A stretch of 64,000 nt of DNA from Frondihabitans sucicola. Lineage in GTDB: Bacteria; Actinomycetota; Actinomycetes; Actinomycetales; Microbacteriaceae. Positions 1 to 8,299 of the stretch are shown one piece after another. The translations under genes were made by a program, and so were the position numbers. The stretch covers positions 1,240,001 through 1,304,000 of the forward strand of contig NZ_AP027732.1 of assembly GCF_030296615.1 (NCBI RefSeq). The letters run 5' to 3'. The notes beneath the pieces are model-generated. The model worked only from the letters and a program-made list of their open reading frames with translations. It was not told where the DNA came from and searched no databases. Numbering within the stretch: position 1 is the stretch's first letter; each line of letters opens with the position of its first letter.

Positions 1-1273
1 TCCTCGGCAGCGACGTCGCTGCCTTCATCGAGTTCACGCACCGCGCCCTGGCGATCGGGCAGGATCAGCTCGTCACGATCACCCCGGAGACCGTCACCGT
101 GGTCGACTTCGCCGGCGCTCCGGTCGAGGCCACCGAGTTCGAGGTCACCTGGGACGCCGCCGCCGCAGAGAAGGGGGCTGGTCGAGCTTCATGGCGAAAG
201 AGATCTCGGAGGAGCCCGAGGCCGTCGCCAACACGCTGCTCGGCCGCGCCGTCGACGGCGGGGTGCACCTCGACGACCTCGACCCGATCAAAGAGCGCCT
301 GCTCACGGTCAACCGGGTCATCGTCATCGCCTGCGGCACCGCCGCCTACGCCGGGATCCTCGGCAAGTACGCCATCGAGCAGTGGTCGCGGCTGCCGGTC
401 GAGGTCGAGCTCGCGCACGAGTTCCGCTACCGCGACCCGGTCCTCGACGAGCACACGCTCGTCGTGTCGATCAGCCAGTCCGGCGAGACGATGGACACCC
501 TGATGGCCGTCAAGTTCGCCCGCGAGCAGGGCGCCCAGGTGCTGTCGATCTGCAACACGCAGGGCGCGACGATCCCGCGCGAGAGCGACGCCGTCATCTA
601 CACGCACGCCGGTCCCGAGGTCGCCGTCGCGTCGACGAAGGCGTTCGTCGCCCAGGGCACGGCGCTGTTCCTGCTCGGCCTGCACCTGGCGACGCTCCGC
701 GGCACGATGACCGCCACCGAGATCGCCGAGCAGGTCGACGACCTCCGGGCGATCCCCGAGAAGATCTCGCGGGTGCTCGAGACGGGTGAACGCATCAAGA
801 CCCTCGCCGGTTGGATGGCCGACACCCGCTCCGTCCTCTTCCTCGGCCGCCACGTCGGCTATCCGATCGCACTCGAGGGAGCGCTCAAGCTGAAAGAGCT
901 GGCGTACATCCACGCCGAGGGCTTCGCGGCGGGCGAGCTCAAGCACGGCCCGATCGCCCTGATCGAACCGGGCCAGATCGTCTTCGTGATCGTTCCGTCG
1001 CCGCGCGACCCGCGGTCGTTGCACGCGAAGGTCGTCTCGAACATCCAAGAGATCCGCGCCCGCGGCGCCCGCGTCATCGCGATCGCCGAAGAGGGCGACG
1101 CGGCGGTCCTTCCGTTCGCCGACGAGGTCCTGCACATCCCGCTGGCCGCGCCGCTGTTCGAGCCGCTCCTCGCGGTCGTGCCGCTGCACATCTTCGGCAT
1201 GGAGCTCGCGGCGGCCAAGGGCCTCGACGTCGACCAGCCCCGCAACCTCGCCAAGAGCGTCACGGTCGAGTAG
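1..1273 (+). CDS. glmS: Glutamine-fructose-6-phosphate aminotransferase, 5' end outside window, frameshifted as sequenced
   Basis: Makes glucosamine-6-phosphate from fructose-6-phosphate and glutamine, the first step toward UDP-GlcNAc and peptidoglycan, in the cytosol. About 424 of the family's usual ~615 codons are present: the end of the N-terminal glutaminase domain and both SIS sugar-isomerase domains (ISQSGET near base 472; C-terminus AKSVTVE). The frame changes near base 175. Codons up to AAAAEKG run in frame 3 and everything from FMAKEIS onward in frame 2. Adding one G to the five-G run at 173-177 restores the family's [13 protein letters not shown] junction, so a lost homopolymer base is the simplest reading. 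The gene is cell-wall essential in most bacteria, which argues against real loss. Identity is certain. Confidence 0.95.
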   Translation, partial: PRQRRRCLHRVHAPRPGDRAGSARHDHPGDRHRGRLRRRSGRGHRVRGHLGRRRRREGGWSSFMAKEISEEPEAVANTLLGRAVDGGVHLDDLDPIKERLLTVNRVIVIACGTAAYAGILGKYAIEQWSRLPVEVELAHEFRYRDPVLDEHTLVVSISQSGETMDTLMAVKFAREQGAQVLSICNTQGATIPRESDAVIYTHAGPEVAVASTKAFVAQGTALFLLGLHLATLRGTMTATEIAEQVDDLRAIPEKISRVLETGERIKTLAGWMADTRSVLFLGRHVGYPIALEGALKLKELAYIHAEGFAAGELKHGPIALIEPGQIVFVIVPSPRDPRSLHAKVVSNIQEIRARGARVIAIAEEGDAAVLPFADEVLHIPLAAPLFEPLLAVVPLHIFGMELAAAKGLDVDQPRNLAKSVTVE

Positions 1274-1317
1274 ACGTCGACCAGCAGCGACACGAGAGAG
1301 CAGAGCGCAGGATCACC

Positions 1318-1697
1318 GTGGCAATCGTCGGAATCGGGGTGGACGTCGTCGACGTCAAACGCTTCGGGCGCACCCTCGAGCGCACCCCGAAGCTGCGCTG
1401 GCGTCTCTTCACCGACGCCGAGCTCCTGCGCGACGGGGAGCCCCGGCGGGTGGAGTCCCTCGCGGCGCGGTTCGCCGCGAAAGAGGCCCTCATCAAGGCG
1501 CTCGGCGGCTCGACCGGTATCGGCTGGCACGACATGGTCGTCGGGGCCGACGACCAGCGGGCACCGTCGCTGACGCTCCGCGGGGAGCCGCCGCGCTCGC
1601 CGAGTCGCGCGGCGTGACGACCGTGCACCTGTCGCTGAGCCACGACGCCGGCGTCGCGACGGCCTTCGTCATCGCCGAGACGGTGGCCGCCTCGTGA
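1318..1697 (+). CDS. acpS: Holo-[acyl-carrier-protein] synthase, frameshifted as sequenced
   Basis: Transfers 4'-phosphopantetheine from CoA to the serine of acyl carrier protein, activating fatty acid synthesis. The N-terminal [12 protein letters not shown] and the [11 protein letters not shown] segment carry the metal-binding Asp and Glu of the family. I chose GTG 1318, which has AGGA about six bases upstream. As written the frame stops at 1615-1617 after a foreign tail. Adding one G to the four-G run at 1582-1585 gives [14 protein letters not shown]...LSLSHD...VIAETVAAS and a stop at 1695-1697, for about 126 residues, the normal family length. The restored end overlaps the next gene by four bases (GTGA), as is usual for coupled genes. 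That supports the correction. Confidence 0.9.
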
Positions 1698-2809
1698 CCC
1701 GGGAGGCCCGCCTGACGATCGATACCGGCGCACTCCGGCACAACGTCGCGATCCTGCGCGAAGCGGTCGCGCCCGCCGCAGTGATGGCCGTCGTCAAGGC
1801 CAACGCCTATGGGCACGGCGCCGTCGACGCCGCGCTCGCGTTCGAAGAGGGCGGTGTCGACTGGCTGGGCGTCGTCGACCTCGACGAAGCGGTCGCGTTG
1901 CGGCGCGGCGGGGTGAGCCTGCCGGTGCTGAGCTGGCTGCACGCACCGGGCGAGACCTTCGAGCGCGCGGTCCGGTTCGAGATCACGCCGGCTGTCAGCG
2001 ACCTCGCCCAGCTCGAGGCGTGCGCCGCCGCGGGCGTGCCGGCCGTGCACCTCTGCCTCGACACCGGCCTCAGCCGCAACGGCGCCGTCGAGTCGGAGTG
2101 GGAGGCCCTCTTCGATCGTGCGGCCATCCTCGAGCAGAGCGGACTTCTGCGCGTCGAAGGCGTGATGAGCCATCTGTCGAACACCTCGCCGCAGGAGGAC
2201 GGCCACCAGCTGGCCTCCCTCGTGAGCGCGGTGGGCAGTCTCGGCGAGCGAGGGGTGAACCCGCCGCTGCAGCACCTGGCCGCGTCGGCGGCAGCCCTGT
2301 CGTACGGCGTCGCCGGGCGCCTCACGCTGGTCCGGTTCGGGCTCGCCCTGTACGGTCTGAGCCCGTTCCCCGATCGCACCCCCGAAGACCTCGGCATCCG
2401 CCCGGCGCTCACCCTGTCGGTTCCCGTCATCGGCGTGAAGGCGATCCCCGCCGGCGAGGGCACCTCGTACGGCTACACGTGGCGGGCGCCCCGCGACACC
2501 CGGCTCGCCCTCCTTCCGATCGGCTACGCCGACGGCATCGAGCGGATCGCCAGCAACCGTGCGTCGGTGCTCCTCGGCGGGCGACTCTGCCCCGTCGTCG
2601 GTCGGATCGCCATGAACGCCATGACCGTCGACATCGGTCCCGACCGAGGCGCCGACTCCGTGGCCGTGTCGCTCGGCGACGAGGCCGTTCTGTTCGGCGA
2701 CGCCGCTGCCGGGCACCCCACCGCCGCCGACTGGGCCGAGGCCACCGGCACCATCGCCTACGAGGTCGTCGCGCGCCTCTCGCACCGCCTGCCGAGGAGG
2801 TACACGTGA
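1694..2809 (+). CDS. alr: Alanine racemase, first of two tandem paralogues
   Basis: PLP-dependent fold III racemase giving D-alanine for peptidoglycan. The N-terminal TIM barrel holds the PLP lysine, Lys35, in VVKANAYGHG. The C-terminal beta domain has the SYGYTW segment with the catalytic tyrosine, and IGYADG. 371 residues is normal length. In the active-site strand that is usually MDQ, this copy reads RIAMNAMTVD, replacing the conserved Asp and Gln. It starts inside the end of acpS and overlaps the next racemase by four bases, so the two paralogues are probably cotranscribed. Family assignment is firm; substrate is inferred and could be an amino acid other than alanine. Confidence 0.93.
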   Translation: MTREARLTIDTGALRHNVAILREAVAPAAVMAVVKANAYGHGAVDAALAFEEGGVDWLGVVDLDEAVALRRGGVSLPVLSWLHAPGETFERAVRFEITPAVSDLAQLEACAAAGVPAVHLCLDTGLSRNGAVESEWEALFDRAAILEQSGLLRVEGVMSHLSNTSPQEDGHQLASLVSAVGSLGERGVNPPLQHLAASAAALSYGVAGRLTLVRFGLALYGLSPFPDRTPEDLGIRPALTLSVPVIGVKAIPAGEGTSYGYTWRAPRDTRLALLPIGYADGIERIASNRASVLLGGRLCPVVGRIAMNAMTVDIGPDRGADSVAVSLGDEAVLFGDAAAGHPTAADWAEATGTIAYEVVARLSHRLPRRYT

Positions 2810-3987
2810 CCGACGTGTCGTCGACTCCCGAGTCGCCGTGGCTCCGCCGCGCCACCGTCGACCTCGGCGCGTACCGCGCGAACCTCCGACACCTGCGCGA
2901 GGTGGTCGCCCCGGCCGAGCTCATGGCGGTCGTGAAAGCCGACGGCTACGGGCACGGCGCCACCGCCGTCGCGGCCGCCGCAGTGGAGGCCGGGGTGACC
3001 TGGCTCGGCGCCCTCGAACTCGCCAACGCGCACGAGCTGCGGGCGTCCGGCATCGGCGACTCCGTCTCGATCCTGGCCTGGCAGTTCGCGTCGACCGAGA
3101 CCTTCGAGCGCGCCGTCGCCGAGCGGATCGACCTCGGCATCTCCTCGCTGGCTCAGCTGGAAGCCGTCGCCAGGGCAGTCGCGTCCGTCGCCGAGGCGCT
3201 CGCCCCCGACGCGGCCGCAGCACCGATCGACGCTCCGGCGCTCGTGCACCTCAACGTCGACACCGGCCTGCACCGCGACGGAGTGCTGGTCGGCGAGTGG
3301 GACGCCCTGGTGAGCCGAGCGATCGAGCTGCGCGACGCCGGGATCCTGCGCCTTCGCGGGGTGTACTCGCACCTCGCCGAGGCCTCCGACGACGAAGACA
3401 CCGAGTCGGCCGAGACCCTGACCGAGGCGATCGGTCGCGCGGAGGGCCTGGGGGCCCGCTTCGAGCGACGGCACCTGACGGCGTCGAGCGCGGGGCTCGA
3501 ACGGCCGGAGTTGCGCCTCGACATGGTGCGGATGGGCGCGAACACCTACGGCATCCCCGTGACGGACGGCGTCACTGCGGCCGATCGGGGTCTCGTCCCG
3601 GTGATGACCCTCAGCGCCAGGATCGCCCGCGTCAAGCGCATCGCGGCCGGCACCGGCGTCTCCTACGACTACACCTACCGCGCGCCCCGCGACACGACCG
3701 TGGCGCTGGTGCCGATCGGTTACGCCGACGGCCTCTCCCGGCGCTCGCAGCACGGCGTGACCGTCGCCCTGCGCGGCAAGCGGTACCCGATCGTCGGTCG
3801 CGTGGCGATGGATCAGTTCCTGATCGACGTCGGTGACGACCCGGTCGAGGCGGGGGACGAAGCGACCCTGTTCGGTCCGGGAACGCGCGGCGAGCTGACC
3901 GTGGGCGAGTGGGCCGACCTGATCGGCACGATCGGCGAGGAGATCGTCTCGGGCCTCGGCCCGCGGATCCCGAGGGTCTACGTCTGA
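2806..3987 (+). CDS. alr: Alanine racemase, second tandem paralogue
   Basis: 393 residues, same two-domain fold III architecture as its upstream neighbour. The PLP lysine is Lys44 in VVKADGYGHG, the catalytic tyrosine lies in SYDYTY, and the active-site strand reads GRVAMDQFLIDVG, the canonical form. An insertion of roughly 15 Ala/Asp-rich residues lies near residue 130. I chose GTG 2806 because GAGGAGG lies at 2794-2800 and the start overlaps the upstream TGA. It overlaps tsaE by one base (TGATG). Of the two paralogues this has the more canonical catalytic strand, so it may be the housekeeping alanine racemase. That ranking is inference. Confidence 0.93.
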   Translation: MTDVSSTPESPWLRRATVDLGAYRANLRHLREVVAPAELMAVVKADGYGHGATAVAAAAVEAGVTWLGALELANAHELRASGIGDSVSILAWQFASTETFERAVAERIDLGISSLAQLEAVARAVASVAEALAPDAAAAPIDAPALVHLNVDTGLHRDGVLVGEWDALVSRAIELRDAGILRLRGVYSHLAEASDDEDTESAETLTEAIGRAEGLGARFERRHLTASSAGLERPELRLDMVRMGANTYGIPVTDGVTAADRGLVPVMTLSARIARVKRIAAGTGVSYDYTYRAPRDTTVALVPIGYADGLSRRSQHGVTVALRGKRYPIVGRVAMDQFLIDVGDDPVEAGDEATLFGPGTRGELTVGEWADLIGTIGEEIVSGLGPRIPRVYV

Positions 3988-4508
3988 TGGCCGTGCTGTT
4001 CGACGGAGAAATCGCGTCCAGCGAGGGCATGGAGCGATTCGGCATCCGCCTGGCTTCCGAGCTGCGGGCGGGTGACCTCCTCGTGCTGACCGGTCCGCTC
4101 GGGGCCGGCAAGACGACTCTGACGCGCGGGATCGGCGCCGGGCTCGACGTGCGCGGGCCGGTGGCGTCGCCGACGTTCGTCCTCGCGCGCACCCACCCGC
4201 CGCTCGGCGAGGGCGGCGTCCCCCTGGTGCACGTCGACGCCTACCGGCTCGGGTCCGCGGCCGAGCTGGACGACCTCGACATCGACTTCGACCGCTCCGT
4301 GGTGGTGGTCGAGTGGGGGTCCGGCTTCCTCGACGGCGTCGCCGAGTCGTGGCTCGACGTGACGATCGAGCGCCCCGTCGGAGCCGGCGCTCCCGATGCC
4401 GGCGCTTCCGATGCCACCGATGCCGATGTCACAGCTCCCGACGACGAGCCCCGCCGCGTCACCGTCGTCGCCCACGGCCCCCGCTGGTCCGCTGTCACGC
4501 TCCCCTGA
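3987..4508 (+). CDS. tsaE: tRNA threonylcarbamoyladenosine biosynthesis ATPase TsaE
   Basis: P-loop ATPase that works with TsaB and TsaD to place threonylcarbamoyl on A37 of ANN-decoding tRNAs. Walker A GPLGAGKTT is at residues 36-44, followed by the family segments SPTFVLAR and VHVDAYRL. The 173-residue length is normal apart from an Ala/Asp-rich linker (about residues 130-150) before a final beta segment. The start overlaps the stop of the racemase gene, and tsaB, rimI and tsaD follow in the standard actinobacterial order. Confidence 0.94.
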   Translation: MAVLFDGEIASSEGMERFGIRLASELRAGDLLVLTGPLGAGKTTLTRGIGAGLDVRGPVASPTFVLARTHPPLGEGGVPLVHVDAYRLGSAAELDDLDIDFDRSVVVVEWGSGFLDGVAESWLDVTIERPVGAGAPDAGASDATDADVTAPDDEPRRVTVVAHGPRWSAVTLP

Positions 4509-4586
4509 CGTTCGAGGCACCGGTTCCGGCTCGCGCCACCGGTCGTTCCGGGTCGCGGGCGGCGTCTTCCGGACGCCGCGGCACCG

Positions 4587-4592
4587 TACGAT
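4587..4592 (+). promoter_or_regulatory. -10 box placing tsaB transcription at or next to its start codon
   Basis: TACGAT lies exactly six bases before the ATG at 4599, so transcription should begin at or within a base or two of the start codon. No Shine-Dalgarno is present, which fits a leaderless mRNA. It opens the tsaB-rimI-tsaD unit after a 90-base gap behind tsaE. No convincing -35 is visible. Confidence 0.5.
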
Positions 4593-4598
4593 TGAGGC

Positions 4599-5282
4599 AT
4601 GCTTCTGGCGATCGACACCTCCTCCGGAACGAGTGTCAGCGTCGTCGACCGCGAGGCGGGAGTCCTCGCCGAGGTCACCGAGCTCGACACCCGCCGTCAC
4701 GCCGAGGTCATCGGCGAACTGATCGCGGCGTGCCTCGACGAGGCCGGCATCGAGCCGAGCCGTCTCAGCGCCGTCGTCGCCGGAATGGGCCCCGGTCCCT
4801 TCACCGGCCTCCGCGTCGGCATCGCCGCGGCCCGCGCCTTCGCCTTCGGCGCCGGCAAGCCGTGCCTGCCACTCGTCAGCCACGACGCGATCGCCTTCGA
4901 GCGTCTCGGCGGTCCGGCGCTCGCCACGGGCGGCGCTCCCGTCGCCAGGTCCCCGCTGCTCGTCGTGACCGACGCCCGCCGCCGCGAGGTGTACTGGAGC
5001 GCGTACTCGCACCTCGACGAACAGGGTCTGCCCGTGCGGGTGGCCGGGCCGTCTCTGGTGCGACCGGCCGATCTCGACGAGGCGATCGCAGGATCCTGCG
5101 GCCCCGTCTTCTCGGCGGAGGCCGCGCGCACCGACCCCGCCTCGACCGTGGTGTCGGCCGCCGCCCTCGGCCTGCTCGGCGAGACCCTCTACACGGCCGG
5201 CCGGCCGTTCGCCGCTGACGAGCCGCTCTACCTCCGATCGCCCGACGTGACGATCCCCGGTGCGCCCAAGCGGGTCTCGTGA
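4599..5282 (+). CDS. tsaB: tRNA threonylcarbamoyladenosine biosynthesis protein TsaB
   Basis: Non-catalytic ASKHA-fold partner of TsaD in the t6A complex. The N-terminal LAIDTSSGTSVSVVD strand and GMGPGPFTGLRVGIAAAR helix are diagnostic of the family. 227 residues is normal for actinobacteria. ATG 4599 lacks a ribosome binding site but follows a -10 box by six bases, so a leaderless start is likely. The stop overlaps the GTG of rimI. Confidence 0.94.
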   Translation: MLLAIDTSSGTSVSVVDREAGVLAEVTELDTRRHAEVIGELIAACLDEAGIEPSRLSAVVAGMGPGPFTGLRVGIAAARAFAFGAGKPCLPLVSHDAIAFERLGGPALATGGAPVARSPLLVVTDARRREVYWSAYSHLDEQGLPVRVAGPSLVRPADLDEAIAGSCGPVFSAEAARTDPASTVVSAAALGLLGETLYTAGRPFAADEPLYLRSPDVTIPGAPKRVS

Positions 5283-5761
5283 GCGCTGAGCCGTACGAGG
5301 TGCGCCAGGCGACGCCCGCCGACCTCGACGCCATCATGGCCATCGAGACCTCGGTGTTCGTGAACGACGCCTGGAGCCCCGAGAGCATGGCGCACGAGCT
5401 GGCGAACTCCTCGTGCTTCTACCAGGTCGTCACCGACCCCGCGGGCGAGGTCGTCGCCTACGCGGGGCTGCTCGCCGCGATCGGGTCGCCCGACTCCGAC
5501 ATCCAGACCATCGCCGTGGCTCCGGGCGCGCGCCGCCGCGGCATCGCCCGCGACCTCGTCCGGCGGATGCTCGAGGAGGCGTCGGCGCGCGGCGCCCGCG
5601 AGACGTTCCTCGAGGTGCGCGTCGACAACCCGGGCGCCCAGGCGCTCTACGAGTCGTTCGGTTTCGAGGGGATCGCCGTGCGCCCCCGCTACTACATGCC
5701 GGACGGCGTCGACGCGCTGGTGATGCGCGCGCGCCTCCGTCCTTCCGGAGGAACCCCATGA
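5279..5761 (+). CDS. rimI: [Ribosomal protein S18]-alanine N-acetyltransferase RimI
   Basis: GNAT-fold acetyltransferase of 160 residues. The acetyl-CoA loop is visible as [19 protein letters not shown], followed by [20 protein letters not shown], the typical RimI C-terminal part. It sits between tsaB and tsaD with four-base overlaps at both ends (GTGA, ATGA), the same arrangement as Rv3420c in M. tuberculosis. The protein target S18 is inferred from family; substrates may be broader in actinobacteria. Confidence 0.9.
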   Translation: MSAEPYEVRQATPADLDAIMAIETSVFVNDAWSPESMAHELANSSCFYQVVTDPAGEVVAYAGLLAAIGSPDSDIQTIAVAPGARRRGIARDLVRRMLEEASARGARETFLEVRVDNPGAQALYESFGFEGIAVRPRYYMPDGVDALVMRARLRPSGGTP

Positions 5762-6813
5762 CCGCTGAACCCCTCGTGCTCGGCATCGAGACCAGTTGCG
5801 ACGAGACCGGCATCGGTATCGTCCGCGGACGCACGCTGCTGGCCAACGTCATCGCCTCGTCGATGGACGAACACGCCCGCTACGGCGGCGTCGTCCCCGA
5901 GATCGCGGCCCGCGCCCACCTCGAAGCGCTCCAGCCGACTCTCGAGGCGGCGCTCGCCGAGGCCGACGTGACCCTCGACGATCTCGACGCCATCGCAGTC
6001 ACCAGCGGACCAGGCCTCGCCGGTGCGCTGATGGTCGGCGTCGGCGCGGCCAAGGCCCTGGCGCTCGGAGCCGGCAAACCCCTCTACGCCGTGAACCACC
6101 TGGTCGGACACGTGGGCGCCGACGTCCTGCGCGCCGACGGCTCGGCCCTCGAACTGCCGACCATCGCGCTGCTCGTGTCGGGCGGGCACACCTCGCTGCT
6201 GCACGTCCGCGACCTCCTCGACGACGTCGAACTGCTCGGCGAGACCATCGACGACGCCGCGGGCGAGGCGTTCGACAAGGTCGCGCGCCTGCTCGGACTG
6301 CCCTACCCCGGCGGGCCGCAGATCGATCGCGTCGCGGCCTCCGGCGACCCTCGGGCCATTCGTTTCCCGCGCGGCCTCACGCTTCCGAAAGACCTGGAGA
6401 AGCACCGCTACGACTTCTCGTTCTCGGGCCTGAAGACGGCCGTCGCGCGCTGGGTCGAGAAGACCGAGGCGGCAGGATCCCCGGTGCCCGTGTCCGACGT
6501 GGCGGCCAGCTTCCGCGAGGCGGTCGTCGACGTCCTGCTCACCAAGGCGCTGGCCGCGTGCCGGGATCGCGGGGTGTCGCGCCTGCTCCTCGGCGGCGGG
6601 GTCGTCGCCAACGCGCGGGTGCGCGAGGTCGCCGCCGCGCGGTGCGCCGACGCCGGTGTCGAACTCCGCATTCCGCCGCTCTCGCTCTGCACCGACAACG
6701 GCGCGATGATCGCGGCGCTCGGCGCCGAGCTCGCCCTGCGCGGGCGCGAACCGTCGCCGCTGTCGTTCGGCGCGGACTCCACGCTTCCGGTGACCACCGC
6801 GCAGGCGTTCTAG
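5758..6813 (+). CDS. tsaD: tRNA N6-adenosine threonylcarbamoyltransferase TsaD
   Basis: Catalytic subunit of the t6A complex. It transfers threonylcarbamoyl from its adenylate to tRNA A37. N-terminal [11 protein letters not shown] is the Kae1/TsaD signature; the metal-binding HxxxH pair is in [17 protein letters not shown] and the C-terminal [12 protein letters not shown] and TDNGAMIA segments follow. 351 residues is full length. The ATG overlaps the rimI stop. This is the last gene of the unit, followed by about 110 bases with no recognised signal. Confidence 0.96.
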   Translation: MTAEPLVLGIETSCDETGIGIVRGRTLLANVIASSMDEHARYGGVVPEIAARAHLEALQPTLEAALAEADVTLDDLDAIAVTSGPGLAGALMVGVGAAKALALGAGKPLYAVNHLVGHVGADVLRADGSALELPTIALLVSGGHTSLLHVRDLLDDVELLGETIDDAAGEAFDKVARLLGLPYPGGPQIDRVAASGDPRAIRFPRGLTLPKDLEKHRYDFSFSGLKTAVARWVEKTEAAGSPVPVSDVAASFREAVVDVLLTKALAACRDRGVSRLLLGGGVVANARVREVAAARCADAGVELRIPPLSLCTDNGAMIAALGAELALRGREPSPLSFGADSTLPVTTAQAF

Positions 6814-6924
6814 CCAGCGAACGTCGCGCAGCGTTTCGCGTCGAATCGGTCGCGATGCCCGAGTGCGGACTACCGTCCAGTGAAGGCCACCGTACGTGTG
6901 GTCACCCGAAGGAGCTGTACGACG

Positions 6925-7236
6925 ATGTCCGATTCTCTTCCTCCCACCGCCCCGCCCTCGAACGACGCCTACGGCACGCCCGCGGCGGCGTCGGGGCGCT
7001 GGAACCCGCTGGCGATCATTTCGCTGATCGCCGGGATCGTGGGCTTCTTCTTCAGCCTGTACGGCGTGATCAGCCTCGTCGCGCTGGTGCTCGGCCTCCT
7101 CGGTCGCCGTCAGATCGCCGGTTCCGGCCAGCGGGGGCGGGGTCTCGCCCTGGCCGGCATCATCCTGGGCATCATCGGGATCGTGCTCGAGGTCATCCTC
7201 ATCATCGTCGGCGCGAGTCACGGCGCGATGCGCTGA
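6925..7236 (+). CDS. DUF4190-type small membrane protein
   Basis: 103 residues: a short Pro/Ser-rich cytosolic head (about 1-28), then two hydrophobic segments (about 30-57 and 68-95) joined by GRRQIAGSGQRGRGLALAGI. That arrangement is typical of DUF4190 membrane proteins. ATG 6925 has GAAGGAG 10-17 bases upstream and is preferred over an in-frame ATG 45 bases earlier. Function is unknown. The next gene is a larger member of the same family, suggesting local duplication. Confidence 0.72.
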   Translation: MSDSLPPTAPPSNDAYGTPAAASGRWNPLAIISLIAGIVGFFFSLYGVISLVALVLGLLGRRQIAGSGQRGRGLALAGIILGIIGIVLEVILIIVGASHGAMR

Positions 7237-7373
7237 GGCCCGTGCCCGTCGAAGAGCCAGCGGCGGAGCGAGCTTGGCGCTAGGGTCGATGGAAACCCGC
7301 GCGTCCGGCTCCCGCCGCGGCGCGGGACGGCGGGGGACGCCGTCACTGCGATCACGACTACGGAGCGACGACC

Positions 7374-8099
7374 ATGAGCGACCAGACTTCTTCAGGGCCG
7401 ACGCCGGCGGAGGAGCCGGCCGGCTCGACGCCCGCCGCCGACGCAGGCGTGCCCGACACCTCCGGGGCCGAAGCTCCCGCATCGGACGCGCCGCCGTCGT
7501 ACGGCCAGCCCGCATCGGACGCGCCGCCGGCGTACGGCCAGCCCGCTGATGCGGGGCAGTCCGCTCCGGACGCACCACCGGCATACGGCGAGCAGTCCGG
7601 CTACGGCGAGCAGTCCGGGTACGGCCAGCAGCCCGGCGCGCAGAACCCCTACGGGCAGCAGTCTGGCGCGCAGAACCCCTACGGGCAGCAGCCCGGCGCG
7701 CAGAACCCCTACGGGCAGAACCCTTACGGCCAGGCGCCCGCCCAGAACCCCTACGCCCAGAACCCCTACGCTCAGAACCCGTACGCTCAGAATCCCTACG
7801 CGACGTACGGCGGTCCGGTCCCCGGGAGCACCAGCGCGCTCGCGATCGTGTCCATGGTCCTGGGCATCGTCGGGGTCATCGGTGGGTTCCTCTTCATCGC
7901 CCTGATGCCCATCGCGGCGATCATCACCGGCTTCATCGCGCGTCGTCGCGCGAAGCAATTCCAGCAGCAGGGATCGGGCATGGCCCTCGCCGGCATCATC
8001 ACCGGCTTCGTCGGCGTCGCCTTCTTCCTCGGCTACATCGCCATCTTCGTCGTCATCGGCATCACCTCCGCCAACAGCGGCTCCGGCTCGAGCTTCTAG
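7374..8099 (+). CDS. DUF4190 membrane protein with Gln/Asn/Pro/Tyr repeat head
   Basis: 241 residues. The first ~150 are low-complexity: Ala/Pro/Ser-rich, then GYGEQS repeats, three ten-residue GAQNPYGQQ-type repeats and four QNPYA repeats. The last ~90 form the two-helix DUF4190 unit (ALAIVSMVLGIVGVI..., MALAGIITGFVGVAFFL) with a basic ARRRAKQ loop. Such heads are common on actinobacterial membrane proteins and are probably disordered and cytosolic. Molecular function is unknown. It has a two-base junction with the next small gene. Confidence 0.75.
   Translation: MSDQTSSGPTPAEEPAGSTPAADAGVPDTSGAEAPASDAPPSYGQPASDAPPAYGQPADAGQSAPDAPPAYGEQSGYGEQSGYGQQPGAQNPYGQQSGAQNPYGQQPGAQNPYGQNPYGQAPAQNPYAQNPYAQNPYAQNPYATYGGPVPGSTSALAIVSMVLGIVGVIGGFLFIALMPIAAIITGFIARRRAKQFQQQGSGMALAGIITGFVGVAFFLGYIAIFVVIGITSANSGSGSSF
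7620..7802 (+). repeat. In-frame tandem repeats coding QNPY-type peptide repeats
   Basis: About three copies of a 30-base unit (GAQNPYGQQ plus P or S) are followed by four copies of a 15-base unit (QNPYA) inside the membrane protein gene. Copies differ mainly at third positions. The array is a likely site of repeat-number change between strains. Confidence 0.8.
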
Positions 8100-8297
8100 A
8101 TGATCCCCGCGGCGTGGCGGTTCGGCCTGGCGTTCGCGCTGTGGCGCCGCTACCGCGCCGCCGCGACGCCCGCGGAGCGCGAGAGCGCCGGGCGCGCCAT
8201 CATCGTCCTGACCGCCGTCTGGGCGGGCGCACTCGCCCTCACCGGCTTCCTGGTGCTGGCCTGCGTCGCGTTCCTGATCGTCGTCGTCCGGTCCTGA
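8100..8297 (+). CDS. Hypothetical small single-helix membrane protein
   Basis: 65 residues with an Arg/Ala-rich amphipathic head (WRRYRAAATPAERESAGRA) and one membrane helix at about residues 36-63. The ATG is immediately after the upstream TAG, so translation would depend on coupling; no separate ribosome binding site is seen. It ends two bases from the stop of the convergent methyltransferase gene. I do not recognise a family. Support is size, membrane character and fit in the gap. Confidence 0.45.
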   Translation: MIPAAWRFGLAFALWRRYRAAATPAERESAGRAIIVLTAVWAGALALTGFLVLACVAFLIVVVRS

Positions 8298-8299
8298 CG

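Noticed and set aside
7237..7373. Possible small gene or promoter at 7281 (TAGGGT)
   Set aside because: The hexamer lacks a -35 and is 87 bases from the start. No ORF with ribosome site is present.
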